Positions 1 to 9,800 of a DNA stretch of 64,000 nt are shown one piece after another. The DNA is taken from NCBI GenBank assembly GCA_000333855.2, contig CM007316.1, positions 1,165,820-1,229,819 on the forward strand, read 5' to 3'. Each line of letters starts with the position of its first letter. Position 1 is the stretch's first letter. Under the pieces are notes generated by a model that was given only the letters and a program-made list of their open reading frames with translations, had not been told where the DNA came from and did not search any database. The position numbers and the translations under genes were made by a program. The stretch is from Endotrypanum monterogeii (lineage: Eukaryota; Euglenozoa; Kinetoplastea; Trypanosomatida; Trypanosomatidae).

Positions 1-52
1 AACCCCGTACCCTCGAAATTGCTGCGGCCGACAAGGGAGCGGGCGCAGGGCC
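1..52 (+). repeat. Inverted, diverged NDPK coding fragment
   Basis: Read on the plus strand, these bases align to the coding strand of the adjacent minus-strand kinase around residues 36-50. Over the best 42 bases, 36 are identical by hand count. One frame gives [12 protein letters not shown] against the intact gene's [12 protein letters not shown]. The differences are mainly Q-to-R and K-to-R changes. This is a head-to-head inverted partial copy; whether it is genomic or an assembly product cannot be decided from the window. Confidence 0.7.
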
Positions 53-446
53 AGAAAGCGATCTCGCGCTGCGCGCTCTCCACGGCGTCAGAACCGTGGC
101 ACACGTTGCGACCCACATCCACCGCGTAGTCACCTCGGATTGTTCCGGGCAGCGAGTCGGCAGGGTTCGTCGCACCAAGCAGCACACGGCCGCTCTTCAC
201 CACGTTCTTACCCTCCCAGACCATACCCACAATCGGGCCGGAGGAGAAGTAGTCCACAAGCGCTGGGAAGAACGGCTTGGAGGCCAAGTCCTGGTAGTGG
301 CCCTGCGCCTGCTCCTTTGTCGGCTGCAGCATCTTCAAGGCAACGAGCTTGAACCCCTTGCGCTCAAAGCGGGCGATGATCTCGCCAACGAGGCCGCGCT
401 GCACACCGTCGGGCTTGACGGCAATGAAGGTGCGCTCAGAGGACAT
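1..446 (-). CDS. NDKb: Nucleoside diphosphate kinase b, 3' end disrupted or missing
   Basis: The enzyme transfers gamma-phosphate between nucleoside triphosphates and diphosphates through a phospho-histidine. The frame starts at ATG 446 with the canonical N-terminus [18 protein letters not shown] and runs 148 codons to the window edge with no stop. The active-site segment NVCHGSD is present with His117, the position expected for the ~151-aa family. Up to about residue 132 (EIAFW) the protein looks normal. The last ~16 residues do not resemble the family C-terminus, and the underlying bases 1-52 read on the opposite strand as another NDPK fragment. The gene is therefore either rearranged here or sits at an assembly join. 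It is the most downstream gene of the minus-strand cluster seen here. Identity of the enzyme is very secure; the intact 3' end is not. Confidence 0.93.
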   Translation of the reverse strand, partial: MSSERTFIAVKPDGVQRGLVGEIIARFERKGFKLVALKMLQPTKEQAQGHYQDLASKPFFPALVDYFSSGPIVGMVWEGKNVVKSGRVLLGATNPADSLPGTIRGDYAVDVGRNVCHGSDAVESAQREIAFWPCARSLVGRSNFEGTG

Positions 447-830
447 GGTGTTTTGGAGGGGTGAGAGGAAAAAGTGCAAGTAATATTGTAGCTAAAGACG
501 AAGAGAAACCTGGAAGGACGAGAGGAGAAAAGGGAAAAATGAAATGAATAGGAAAAAGATTCTGAGGAAGGCAATGGAATGTGGAGAACCACTGTCTTCT
601 TTCACAACAGGAACGATCGAAGGAGGGGTAGTCACCATGGCTTTTATTATCTAAGCCACCTCAATAGACACAGTGCGAAGGAAACAAAAAGGTGAGAAGA
701 AATGTGGGTCACAGATTTGTTGACATGTTCATAGCTTTTCTATATTTGCAGTATCCGGAAAGGGAAAGCGTATGGCCTTGGTAAAAGTGAGGAGAAAGTG
801 ATGAATGCACACATGGAACCTGTGTTTTTT
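447..830. other. Spacer between NDPK and MCM7
   Basis: No gene seen. On the minus strand this is the MCM7 3' UTR followed by the NDPK 5' UTR. Just upstream of the NDPK start the minus strand is pyrimidine-rich (about 480-560), the expected place for polypyrimidine and splice-acceptor signals. Confidence 0.6.
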
Positions 831-3008
831 TTAGTCATCGGCAAAATCGAGCATCGTTCCAGAGACGGCCCAGACGCCAACATCAGAGTACGTCTGAAGG
901 CATCGCTGGAGGTGGGACTCCCCAATACCCTTCATCATCAGTGCGGGGCGAATCTCGGATAGATCGACTGATGAACGCCCGCGAGCGATATCTCTAATGG
1001 CTGAAAAGATAGACGCATCTGATGTCGTCACCACGCGATGCATATCCGTGGCCGGTCTATCCTGAAGTGATGCCTTGCTACAGTCAAGCAGACGACCAGC
1101 CTCCCGCACATCCTCCTCCAAGACGCGCTCAGAGAAGCGCAAGCGGGCACACGCCTGCGAAAGACGGACAAGGCTTAGCAGCGTACGAGCCGTGACAACA
1201 TTGCTGTGTCGTACACTTTGCGCTCTCATTTCACAGTAGATGTCACTAATGGCTTTGGCAGCGCCTGGATCAAGGTACGGATGAATGCACTTGACCTCGC
1301 TCACATACGCTCGCAAAAAGTCGCGACCGAAATACTCAGTGGTGGTCCCTCGCACCCCATCATCCGCCACTTTACCGGGCGCAACACCGTGAAGGTGAAC
1401 ATGGGTGACGTGCATCGAAAGCTCAGCATCGCGCTCGCGGCTGGACTCGTCCAGTAGCAGCCACAGCACATCGAAGCGAGAAAGAAGTGCTGGAGGTAAA
1501 TTTACGTTCTCCGTTGGTGTTGCGTTACGCTTCCATCGACCAAACTTTGGGTTGGCTGCAGCAAGAATAGACGTACGAGCATTCAGCGATGTGATAATGC
1601 CTGCCTTGGCGATAGAAACCATCTGCTGCTCCATGACCTCATGCAGAGAAGTTCGGTCAGAGTCATCCATTTTGTCGAACTCATCGATGCAGCAAACTCC
1701 TTTATCGGAGAGAACAAGTGCGCCGCCCTCCAGCATTACCTCACCTGTATGAGTATCACGTGTTACGGCAGCTGTAAGTCCGACCCCAGAGCTGCCCTTT
1801 CCAGTGGTGAACACGGATCGCGGTGCAACAGATGCTATCCACTTCAGAAGCTGACTCTTCGCCACTCCAGGATCCCCCATGAAGAGAATGTTGATGTCGC
1901 TACGGATACGAATCCCGTTTGTTATAGAGCTACCACCGACAAGCTGGCATAAGAGTGCCTTCTTCACATCCTCCATACCCCAGATTTCGGGTGCGATGCT
2001 GCGGGTGAGCTTCTCAATGACAGCTTCCTTGTCAGGATACTCCCGGATATCCTCTACTTGCGTGCGCATGTTTTCTGCCGCCTCACGATAGCTTCGCTTC
2101 TCTAACTCAATGTGAAGAGCCTTGTAGAGTGTTTTGACCATCGTAGACGCGCGGAACGCCTCGTTTCCCTGACCAGTGGAAGGATCTGGAGAGTAAGTTC
2201 CTGTGATACGAACAACTTGTCCTGGTGCAGCAATACGAGTTTGCTCCCCTTCACAAACAACACGTATTGTTCGTGGAATGGCCCCACGTGGAACGTCTTC
2301 AGGTAGCTCCTGTACCCGGAGCTCCTGGTATTTCACGAACCTACTTGCCTTATTTTGTGCCAAAAGTCTGCCTACAGCGTTGTTTAACTTACAGCGCTGT
2401 GATTGACACACTTGTAGTGGAGTTAAGCGATCACCGATGACCTGCTGAAAGGTGGTCTCAGCGCAAACCTCGCAAACCGATACGAGCATAGACAACTTTG
2501 GGCGGACTGCGGTTGCAGCGATGCAAATGCCGCGGAGAACAGTCAGCGTACCAATGGTCCCTCCCTTTAGCTCCCGCAAGGGAAGAGGTACGCTGTTTTC
2601 GCTGAGTGGGTGTATCTTCAGCTCATAACGACGTGTCAGAAGGGCAGGCAGAACTTGGCCTGAGAGGCGCGCCTCCATCACCAACTGGTCCACCATGTCA
2701 ACCACGCAGTCTGTTTGAGGAATAATAGAATCAACCACACTGTAAAGCTCCTCCATGTATCCCACAACATTCATCTGAATCCTTTGAGCCAGATGAAGCT
2801 GACCGAACCCTGCGATGTCATCGAGGAAGATCGGAAATACAATGCGGCGTCGCTGCGATACTTGATGGGCTTGAATAACGTACTTCGTCTGTCCCGTGGA
2901 GTCCCTGAACTCTTCTAGAAAACGCTTGCAAACATCCCGATCATTTATGTAGTTAGGATACTTGCTGGATGCCGCAGCGGCATACGTGCGCTTATCTGGG
3001 GTCGACAT
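831..3008 (-). CDS. MCM7: MCM7, replicative helicase subunit
   Basis: This is a 725-aa MCM AAA+ protein, close to the ~720 aa usual for MCM7. It forms part of the MCM2-7 ring that unwinds DNA at replication forks in the nucleus. In order: N-terminal domain; a CX2C-X18-CX4C zinc site (C179, C182, C201, C206); the OB-fold segment with RAIPRTI-like and EGEQTRIA motifs; Walker A GDPGVAKS (378-385); Walker B with CIDEFDKM (D442, E443); sensor and arginine-finger SRFD (510-513); and a C-terminal winged-helix segment. The zinc spacing and the segment SRFVKYQELRVQELPEDVP favour MCM7 over other paralogues. The start is the ATG at 3008, directly before conserved sequence. It lies between NDPK and TBCA in the minus-strand unit. 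No frameshift or missing catalytic residue was seen. Confidence 0.95.
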   Translation of the reverse strand: MSTPDKRTYAAAASSKYPNYINDRDVCKRFLEEFRDSTGQTKYVIQAHQVSQRRRIVFPIFLDDIAGFGQLHLAQRIQMNVVGYMEELYSVVDSIIPQTDCVVDMVDQLVMEARLSGQVLPALLTRRYELKIHPLSENSVPLPLRELKGGTIGTLTVLRGICIAATAVRPKLSMLVSVCEVCAETTFQQVIGDRLTPLQVCQSQRCKLNNAVGRLLAQNKASRFVKYQELRVQELPEDVPRGAIPRTIRVVCEGEQTRIAAPGQVVRITGTYSPDPSTGQGNEAFRASTMVKTLYKALHIELEKRSYREAAENMRTQVEDIREYPDKEAVIEKLTRSIAPEIWGMEDVKKALLCQLVGGSSITNGIRIRSDINILFMGDPGVAKSQLLKWIASVAPRSVFTTGKGSSGVGLTAAVTRDTHTGEVMLEGGALVLSDKGVCCIDEFDKMDDSDRTSLHEVMEQQMVSIAKAGIITSLNARTSILAAANPKFGRWKRNATPTENVNLPPALLSRFDVLWLLLDESSRERDAELSMHVTHVHLHGVAPGKVADDGVRGTTTEYFGRDFLRAYVSEVKCIHPYLDPGAAKAISDIYCEMRAQSVRHSNVVTARTLLSLVRLSQACARLRFSERVLEEDVREAGRLLDCSKASLQDRPATDMHRVVTTSDASIFSAIRDIARGRSSVDLSEIRPALMMKGIGESHLQRCLQTYSDVGVWAVSGTMLDFADD

Positions 3009-3404
3009 TATCTATGAAATAAGTGAACAAGGAAACTTTGTCTGCAGAAAGCGCTAACAAAGACTACTGGTGCATTTATAAGTTTGGAGATGCCGTCCTT
3101 CACCTCTTTGTTTCAAATTGAGAAATAGGATAAGGTGAGCCAAATATTTGTACGGAAAAACAAATTATAGAGATCCATTCACATTCACCACTAAAATCAG
3201 TAGAGAATACTCCTCTAAAAGGAGTCATTCAACCCCCTACGTCCTCTCCACGAGACATGAGACACATTTGAAAAGTCGGTGTCGATAAGGAAAAAATTGT
3301 CCTTTAAACACATGAGCGAGCTTTCTAGTTTCTATACCTACTTTGTCTCACACTTTTTTTCCTCCACATCGATACGGGAAAATACAGCTATAAGTCGTTC
3401 CACT
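3009..3404. other. Spacer between TBCA and MCM7
   Basis: No gene seen. AT-rich UTR sequence. It holds a small perfect hairpin (arms 3209-3214 and 3220-3225, 5-base loop) and T-rich runs. Confidence 0.5.
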
Positions 3405-3782
3405 TCAGGAAACTGCCGCGTGGCCCTCACTGAGAGTTGCCCGAGCCGATTCCAACAACTCCTCATTAACTACCGTGGATCCTTCCTTCTCGAGATAGCT
3501 AGAAAGGTCTTTGACTGAGGCCATAATCCGATTCACAGAGTCGGGGACCATCATTTTGGCCTCGTCGAGAACCTTTGTCTGCTGGGAAACACGATCAGGG
3601 TCATTTTGGCGGTAGCCCTCCAGGCGTTGCTGTTCCCTCTCCACTTCCCGCTTTGCAAACTCCAAATCTTTGATAGTACGCTTCAATGAGCTCACTTTGA
3701 TCCGCAATGTTTTTTCGTTTGGCGATTCTGTCTGCCGCACATTGCTGGCAAAACGGCTGGTAGCCTCGGTTGAATCAGTCAT
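3405..3782 (-). CDS. TBCA: Tubulin-specific chaperone A (cofactor A)
   Basis: A 125-aa, highly charged, almost wholly helical protein. The sequence TLRIKVSSLKRTIKDLEFAKREVEREQQRLE matches the pattern of tubulin cofactor A/Rbl2, a three-helix bundle that captures beta-tubulin intermediates during tubulin folding in the cytosol. The length is right for the family (~110-125 aa). The first ~20 residues are a less conserved extension. The start is ATG 3782. It neighbours the TXNDC9-like gene, another protein linked to tubulin and actin folding, though adjacency in trypanosomatid units is not evidence of shared regulation. Confidence 0.85.
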   Translation of the reverse strand: MTDSTEATSRFASNVRQTESPNEKTLRIKVSSLKRTIKDLEFAKREVEREQQRLEGYRQNDPDRVSQQTKVLDEAKMMVPDSVNRIMASVKDLSSYLEKEGSTVVNEELLESARATLSEGHAAVS

Positions 3783-4065
3783 CGTGATGAGCTGGAGACT
3801 GTAAAAAAAGGACGAAGGAAAGGAAGGCTAGCGGTCCAGTTCTGTACGCAAATATACTCAACCAACACAGAAGCAAGAGAAGTAGCGTCTCTGGTTTGCA
3901 TCGTCTAAAGAATCTGTAGGAAAATAGTTCCCGCATACAGACGTGTCGCATTTGAAACACAAACTTTTTTTTGCTGTTGAGAAATGTTCTCGTGTTCTTT
4001 TTTTTGTTTCCTGGTCAGTTTACATTCAACAAAGATAGGAAAGAAGTCAAAAACACTGCGTCCGT

Positions 4066-4635
4066 TTAGTCTTCATTCTGGTCCGCAGCAAACATTCCTT
4101 TTTCATTAATCATGCCGTAATGTGCCAAGACCTGAACCACTGTCTCAGTAGTAAAATCGTCTCTCCCGCCGAACTGATCAAAACCGATAATGCTGTCAAA
4201 TGTTTTCCCCTTCTCCACAAGCATTAAGGTTGGAAGCATTAGCACATTAAACTGTGCTGGTAGAGATGGAATGCGTTCAACGTCGACATAGCAAAACCGT
4301 GTCTCAAAGTGATCTGCAGCTATAGCGCGCAGATGCCGTTCGACGATTTCACAGCGCGGAGTGCTTCGGCGCATAAAATGAACAACCACGCGCTCCGACT
4401 TCTGCACATTGTCAAAAAACTCCTTCGGCTCTGTAACCTCTAGATATCGTCCATGTCCCTTGCTGAGCCACTCGTCACGACGCTCCTGCATCTCCTTTAG
4501 CTGCTTCAACCTTTTCTGACGAATAATAAGAATCTCGTCGTCGTCCATCTGATCGATACGGTCAATCTCATCATCGACAGCGCGCTCGATCTGCTGTGCA
4601 ATGTGCAACAGCGCTTGCTCACTTGGGTTTGCCAT
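4066..4635 (-). CDS. TXNDC9: TXNDC9/phosducin-like thioredoxin-fold protein
   Basis: A 189-aa protein with an N-terminal coiled coil (about 8-60, rich in E, D, R and K) and a thioredoxin-like domain (about 60-175). The usual CXXC is replaced by STPRC, so a redox role is unlikely. The C-terminal GGRDDFTTETVVQVL segment closely follows the TXNDC9/PhLP3 pattern. Known family members bind the CCT chaperonin and modulate actin and tubulin folding; that role here is by homology. I chose ATG 4635 (MANPSEQ); the codons immediately upstream lack an ATG. It is followed in the same unit by TBCA. Identification is firm at family level. Confidence 0.88.
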   Translation of the reverse strand: MANPSEQALLHIAQQIERAVDDEIDRIDQMDDDEILIIRQKRLKQLKEMQERRDEWLSKGHGRYLEVTEPKEFFDNVQKSERVVVHFMRRSTPRCEIVERHLRAIAADHFETRFCYVDVERIPSLPAQFNVLMLPTLMLVEKGKTFDSIIGFDQFGGRDDFTTETVVQVLAHYGMINEKGMFAADQNED

Positions 4636-4917
4636 GATCAAGGTATGGATAGTCAGGATGTGAAACTCTGTAGTGAAATCGTATATTGAAGAAGAGTAAT
4701 GGGAAGTTTTTGAAGAATAAAATGACTATAAAGAGCGAGCCTGCATACTCAAAATTCTGTCGTGTCAACTCAAAAATTCCTTTGAGTTTTTTTTTTTCAT
4801 CGCATCCATGTGAAATAAGCTACTAAGCGACTTTATTTTTTTCTTGATTTTTCAATCTTTTCTAAACTGCTGAAGTCGAGGGCGATATTAATCCCCTCAA
4901 GTTGATATGCGCTCACC

Positions 4918-5514
4918 TTACACTCTATTGAACCCTTTGTTGCTTCTCGTACAAGATTCGAGAATGTCAGCGTCTTCTTTCCCTCGGATAACTCGCAAGA
5001 AGGTGTACGACGGACATTCTCCCCCGCTCAGCGTTGGAGCCAAGCAGTAGTAGGCTTGTCTTACCACCATTGAAGTATGGTACAAAATTGGCTTCTGAAG
5101 CGCCAGCGACTCTGAGAAATCTTTTCGCAGTGCTACAGGTAGGTGTTTGATGCCGTGAACAAAACCATCACGCAGCTGCAACGCAATTTCCGTCAGAAGT
5201 CCTTTATATGTTCCATCTAAGGAGCGCACATACCGGCGAAGTTGGGATCTCATCTTGGAGCACGTGTACGCCTTTCGGACCGTGCTCTCCTGGGAATCCG
5301 CTATACTCCTCTGCGCTTTAGATAATAAGAGATTGTAGATTCTTCTTGTCTCACTGTGGTTAAGTGACCGTAACGTTCCGTATTGTAACCTCAGCGACTC
5401 CTCCCCATAGCTATGCAGCAGATCGTGCAAAGGCTCAATAACCTCATCCTCTTGATGACTCATGAAAAAAAAAGCTACGCAAATGGTGATCGCCAGAGTC
5501 GTGAAGAGCTTCAT
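4918..5514 (-). CDS. Hypothetical protein with N-terminal signal or anchor
   Basis: I do not recognise this 198-aa protein. It begins MKLFTTLAITICVAFFFMSHQ, a hydrophobic leader typical of a signal peptide or single anchor. The rest is charged and probably helical, with four cysteines in the body. Upstream in-frame ATGs exist at 5553, 5673 and 5676. I prefer 5514 because a minus-strand pyrimidine tract (about 5554-5585) is followed by the first AG dinucleotides at 5539-5538 and 5521-5520, so the spliced leader would join downstream of the earlier ATGs. It is the first gene of the minus-strand cluster, next to the strand-switch region. Its coding status rests on an intact frame and sensible composition. 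Confidence 0.6.
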   Translation of the reverse strand: MKLFTTLAITICVAFFFMSHQEDEVIEPLHDLLHSYGEESLRLQYGTLRSLNHSETRRIYNLLLSKAQRSIADSQESTVRKAYTCSKMRSQLRRYVRSLDGTYKGLLTEIALQLRDGFVHGIKHLPVALRKDFSESLALQKPILYHTSMVVRQAYYCLAPTLSGGECPSYTFLRVIRGKEDADILESCTRSNKGFNRV

Positions 5515-6549
5515 TTTCACTAAAAAGTTGTTAATAGCTTGAAATGTGTTCATGAAAAGAGAGACAAAGGTAGAAAGGTAACCACTCCTCCGGCTGTAAC
5601 GAATATACGCTGCACCACCAAGTCGAGGAATGTCGGCAAGAATCCAGCTATACGTCAACGACAACCCTGGCATCATGTCACAACTCAACCTCAGAGTCTT
5701 ATAAGCACGCCCCGGTGCCTCAGGGGGTCTCCGAGGAAAGTCATTATGCTTACGGGGCAGCTACTCCCTATCGCGTTTTTTTTTCTGGCAAACAGCCATC
5801 AGTGCCTCAACTAAAGCAGTGTTTCCGAGATAACTCACATTTCGCTGAAAGGCGGCAATCTCAGATCCCTCGAGCGACCATGGTCGCGCAGCATGAAAAA
5901 AAAAAAGAAACAATGGTACGCGTCAATCTTACCCAACTCACCATTCTTTCTTGACCCACATGTAGGCATGGCACAAACGAATCTTGAGGTACACCTCCGA
6001 GGTTGTTGGGGTTGCTTGCCCCTACTGGGGGCACTCTTTCGGCTGAGCTTTGACACTTTTGGCGGCAAGCGAAACCACCAGTGACAAATCCTCCAGGTAC
6101 CGAGATGATCTATTTTCAATAAAGCTGATGCGAAGCCTTTGGGTTAAACCACTGTCGCACTTAGACCCCCCCTACCTCGAGGGAGGGTAAGGAGCTTGAA
6201 CGAAGGTTTCTGCGCGTACGTCTTGCCTCCTTTCCCTCCCATCACAGGAAGCTGTTTTTCCCCACCTTTCAGGAGCCACGGCTACACAAACCCTGCTCCC
6301 TGCACACCCCTCCTTGTTATCGCTAATCTGCAAAATAAAGGAACTCTTTCTGAGGCGCACATCCCCCCCCCACATCCAAACGACAGTGAACTTTTAGTGT
6401 GGGTTGACTATTCGGAACTTTATTATTTACACCGAACGGCGTGAGAAAGATTGAATCACCCCCTAAAGCACTGCGAGCACCTCATCCACTCCTTTGCCTA
6501 TTTGTGGGGACAAGAAACACACCCTGACTCGCTGACCCAATGCAGTTCA

Positions 6550-7020
6550 TCAATCGTCTTCACCTCTTGAGGGACTCTTTTTCGAGATCCCTCGCAGCCT
6601 GAAACATTTTTTTCCCACCCCTCCGGATAACAGGAACCTTGAATCCCCTCTCCAACGCCACGGGGCAAGCGAGGTAAGAAGGGGACCCAAAACACGGCAA
6701 ACACCAGGAACAACACCACAACGCCCCCGGCAAAGAAACAAACGCAAACACCAACTCGCGGCGTCACCGTCCAGCGCCCACACCCTGCCACATCTCCCAA
6801 AGCCGGCCCCATGCCACCGGCGGAAACCCCATCCCAATAGCCAAAAAACGGCGCGGACCCAAACGGCCAGCGAAACGCCGCCCGCCCCCCCCCCGGGACC
6901 CGCACCCCCCCCCCACAACAGCGCAGACCCCCAGCCGGACCCGATTCCCAACGAGCCGCGGGACACCAGCCACAGAGGAAGAAAGGCACAACGTTGGAGA
7001 GAACCACCAAAAATTGTTGG
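6550..7020 (-). promoter_or_regulatory. GT-rich block facing the minus-strand genes
   Basis: On the minus strand this block is dominated by G and T, with G runs up to ten (around 6883-6915) and few adenines, so all three minus-strand frames stay open for long stretches. GT-rich sequences are known Pol II start elements in Trypanosoma brucei. The polarity here points toward the minus-strand cluster. Promoter function is inference; a base-calling artefact or a decayed repeat are alternatives. Confidence 0.35.
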
Positions 7021-9109
7021 GGAACACTTTGTACTGAAAAAATGGCCGAGTTTTCCGGCCCGCATTACACCATAAACCCGCATCTGTGGGTTGGAATCCC
7101 CCAAAGGACCGACAGTTTGTCTGTGGCGAGGCGACGTGTGCTTGCACCTGCGTGTGTGGCAAATAGCGTGGGGGTAGCAAAGCCCACGGACATGACCACT
7201 GATATAATTCTATTCGAGGTTTCAGTGCTTGATGTGGTTTCGCCAGCTCCCCCTGGAAGTTCAAATTTCTGAGAACATGGTACCATAGCAACGTCATCAA
7301 AAATATGGCATTGACCTTGTTATCCATGCTGTCAAATGAAAACATTATTTGAAAAAAAGGGGAGGGGGGCTATAACAAGGAAAAGGATCGTGCTTTTTAT
7401 TTACATTACATTTTATGTCCGTAGTATTTTGTTTGTTTTGTTTTCGGAGGAGCCTGCCCTCGATAATCTTATACCAGATGATTCTCAGTTGACCTATTTG
7501 CTCCAAATCCTGTATATATAATTCTGTGGTGCTTGCAGATTTTTCTCGGCATTGTGCTTGATGTAAACCTTTTGTTTCAACGGCGGATTGAGGCATAGGA
7601 AAATGTAAGGAGTGAAAACACATTTTCCTGCGTCCTAAATGACTCTGGCTGTCATTCTCTATTTTTTTGAAACTAGATTCGGAAGGAAGAGTGGTCATTT
7701 CAAAATCAACACGCTCTCAAAAAAAAGAAAGTCGTAGAGCGATGTGTGTCCGGCAGCGGGGATCTCTTTACAGACTTTTTCAGCACTGCTTCTAATTTGT
7801 TTATCACATCAAATATTTCATCTATCATATGCAAAATCATCGTCAATGTGTCCACTCACAATACAAATTCTGAAGGTGCTTTCAAAACACACAGCAACTT
7901 TCGAATTGAATAGTCGAAAAAAAAAATACCCAAATGATTGTACACCTTGGAGACTTTCATGCACGTTCTTCTGGGGTAGAGACCCGGAAGCCAGAAGCAT
8001 AGAACCGGCAAGAAAACAAAAAGTAAACACACCACGGGAAGCAGATAGTAATTTTCACAAGGAGCTTTGAGAAAAAAAATCTATCAAACCATTAACGGAA
8101 TTTGGAAACAGAAAGTTGAATACAACCCCCCACCCAGCAAGAACACTATGTACAGACAGATTCTGGAAAGTACATTTTAACGATTTGAACCGCCACAAAC
8201 CGGAAAACCCTTCGAGTCAGCTCAATAATTAACTTTTCGGCTGGGCTTTCCGCCGTGCCACGGGCAGTCCGCGTTGCCGTTTCTTTTTCCCCACTCTAAA
8301 CCGAAACGGCCAGCGAAACACGCCACAGGCTTCTCAAAGAAAAAGCTGCCCCCCGGCGATCGCGGGGCGGGGGGTGCTTTTAAAAGCCCCCAAACCGGGC
8401 GGGGTCCCATATACCCCAGCCCCCCCCCAAAAGCGCCAACCCCGGACCCCATAGCGGGAAAAATCCCCTGTAATTATTCTTCCATGACCTTAGAAAGTCA
8501 AAACAAGGTTGCCTTGCAGATATCGGTCTCAATATCGGTGAAAATACCCCCGCTATCCTAAATAAAATGATCGCTTGTAACAGCGTTGGTGGGTGTGCCA
8601 CCAATTCTTTTACTAACGCCAACGCCGTTTGGGATCCAGAAATTGCATCTCAAGCACTCCAAAGCGTACCTGAAAAGAATAAAAAACAAGCGGTTTGCCT
8701 CTTGTTTTGCACACGTTCATTTTTGAAAGTGGTGCATTGCCAAAACTTCGTTCTTGTGGACTAGTGATTCACTATTTGTCTTGGATAGTGACCGGGTCAC
8801 TATGAGCTGGATGAGGCTGGTTTTACAAGTTGACCAGGACCACTGTTTTTTTTTCCACTGCAGGACTATTTTAGGGGCTGTTTTTGGGGATAGGTATGTG
8901 AATGTCTCACAAATTAAAAAAAATAAAACGTATTTTTCTCTCGTCGACGATGTTAGGGCATAAAACAGCAGTGGGCGTGTGTGGCTTTCGGTTTTTTTGC
9001 ACCTATGAGGGGGGGGGATCGGGCTTCCAGCTGGGGGTGCGCAGCTCATCGCCACTAGTGGTCTGAGGGTTTGTCAATTTTTCTCTCAAGTAAGCAAATC
9101 TAGAGTAAC

Positions 9110-9800
9110 TCTGGTGGTAAAAATGTTTTTTTTTGCGGTGTGGCTCGGGTGGTTTTTGTTTGTTCGGGTGGCGGGTGTGGGCCTTCGGGGTTGGTGGGAT
9201 TGGCCCGCCGAGTTTTTTTTTTTATGGCGGAGAACTTTCACCTCGATAGAAAGGTGTTTTTTGCCCCAACCCCTCAAAAAAGTAAACTCGGCCAGATGCA
9301 TATGGGGGTCACAGCAATGGCCGACAATCGTCCGCAACGTTGGGTGTTTTCGGCTTTGAAACGCGTGCTGGTGGCGTTTGTGGCCCGCTGGCGTCCGTTG
9401 GTTGTCGTGGTGGGCTGGGTATGGGTTCTTGTTTCAATTTGCTATTCAAGGGTACTTTTTTTCTCTTTCCTTTACGTTGTTGTTCTCTTATGAAAATTGT
9501 GTGGTTTTTAAAAATTGTGCTTGTAGCATGGACTGGTGGTGTGGTTGGGAAATCCTAAACCTCAATTTTTTGGATTTGGGCGTCTTGGGGGGGGGGCGCC
9601 GTGGGGCGGCGCGTGTGTCTTTCTGGCCTCGATGTTCGCTCAGCCTCGTTTGGAAATATCGTTCGCTGGGCCCCTTTCCTCGGCGAGGGGTGGGGGGCAG
9701 AGTTTGGTTCACTTCTTCAATATTCTAACGAATGTCAAATATACCGTCGCTACGATGTTTTCTAGGTTGGGTCATCTCCTCGCTGTTTTTTTCGTGGGGG
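9110..9800 (+). promoter_or_regulatory. GT-rich block facing the plus-strand genes
   Basis: The plus strand is dominated by G and T (for example 9121-9200 and 9361-9420), with a G run at about 9588-9597. It is the mirror of the minus-strand block at 6550-7020 and points toward the plus-strand cluster that starts 0.9 kb downstream. A role in initiation is inferred from the T. brucei precedent. Confidence 0.35.

Noticed and set aside
6498..7345. Three overlapping long minus-strand open frames
   Set aside because: They overlap in different phases in GT-rich sequence, have W/G/V/C-rich composition and no motif. Lack of adenine explains the open frames.
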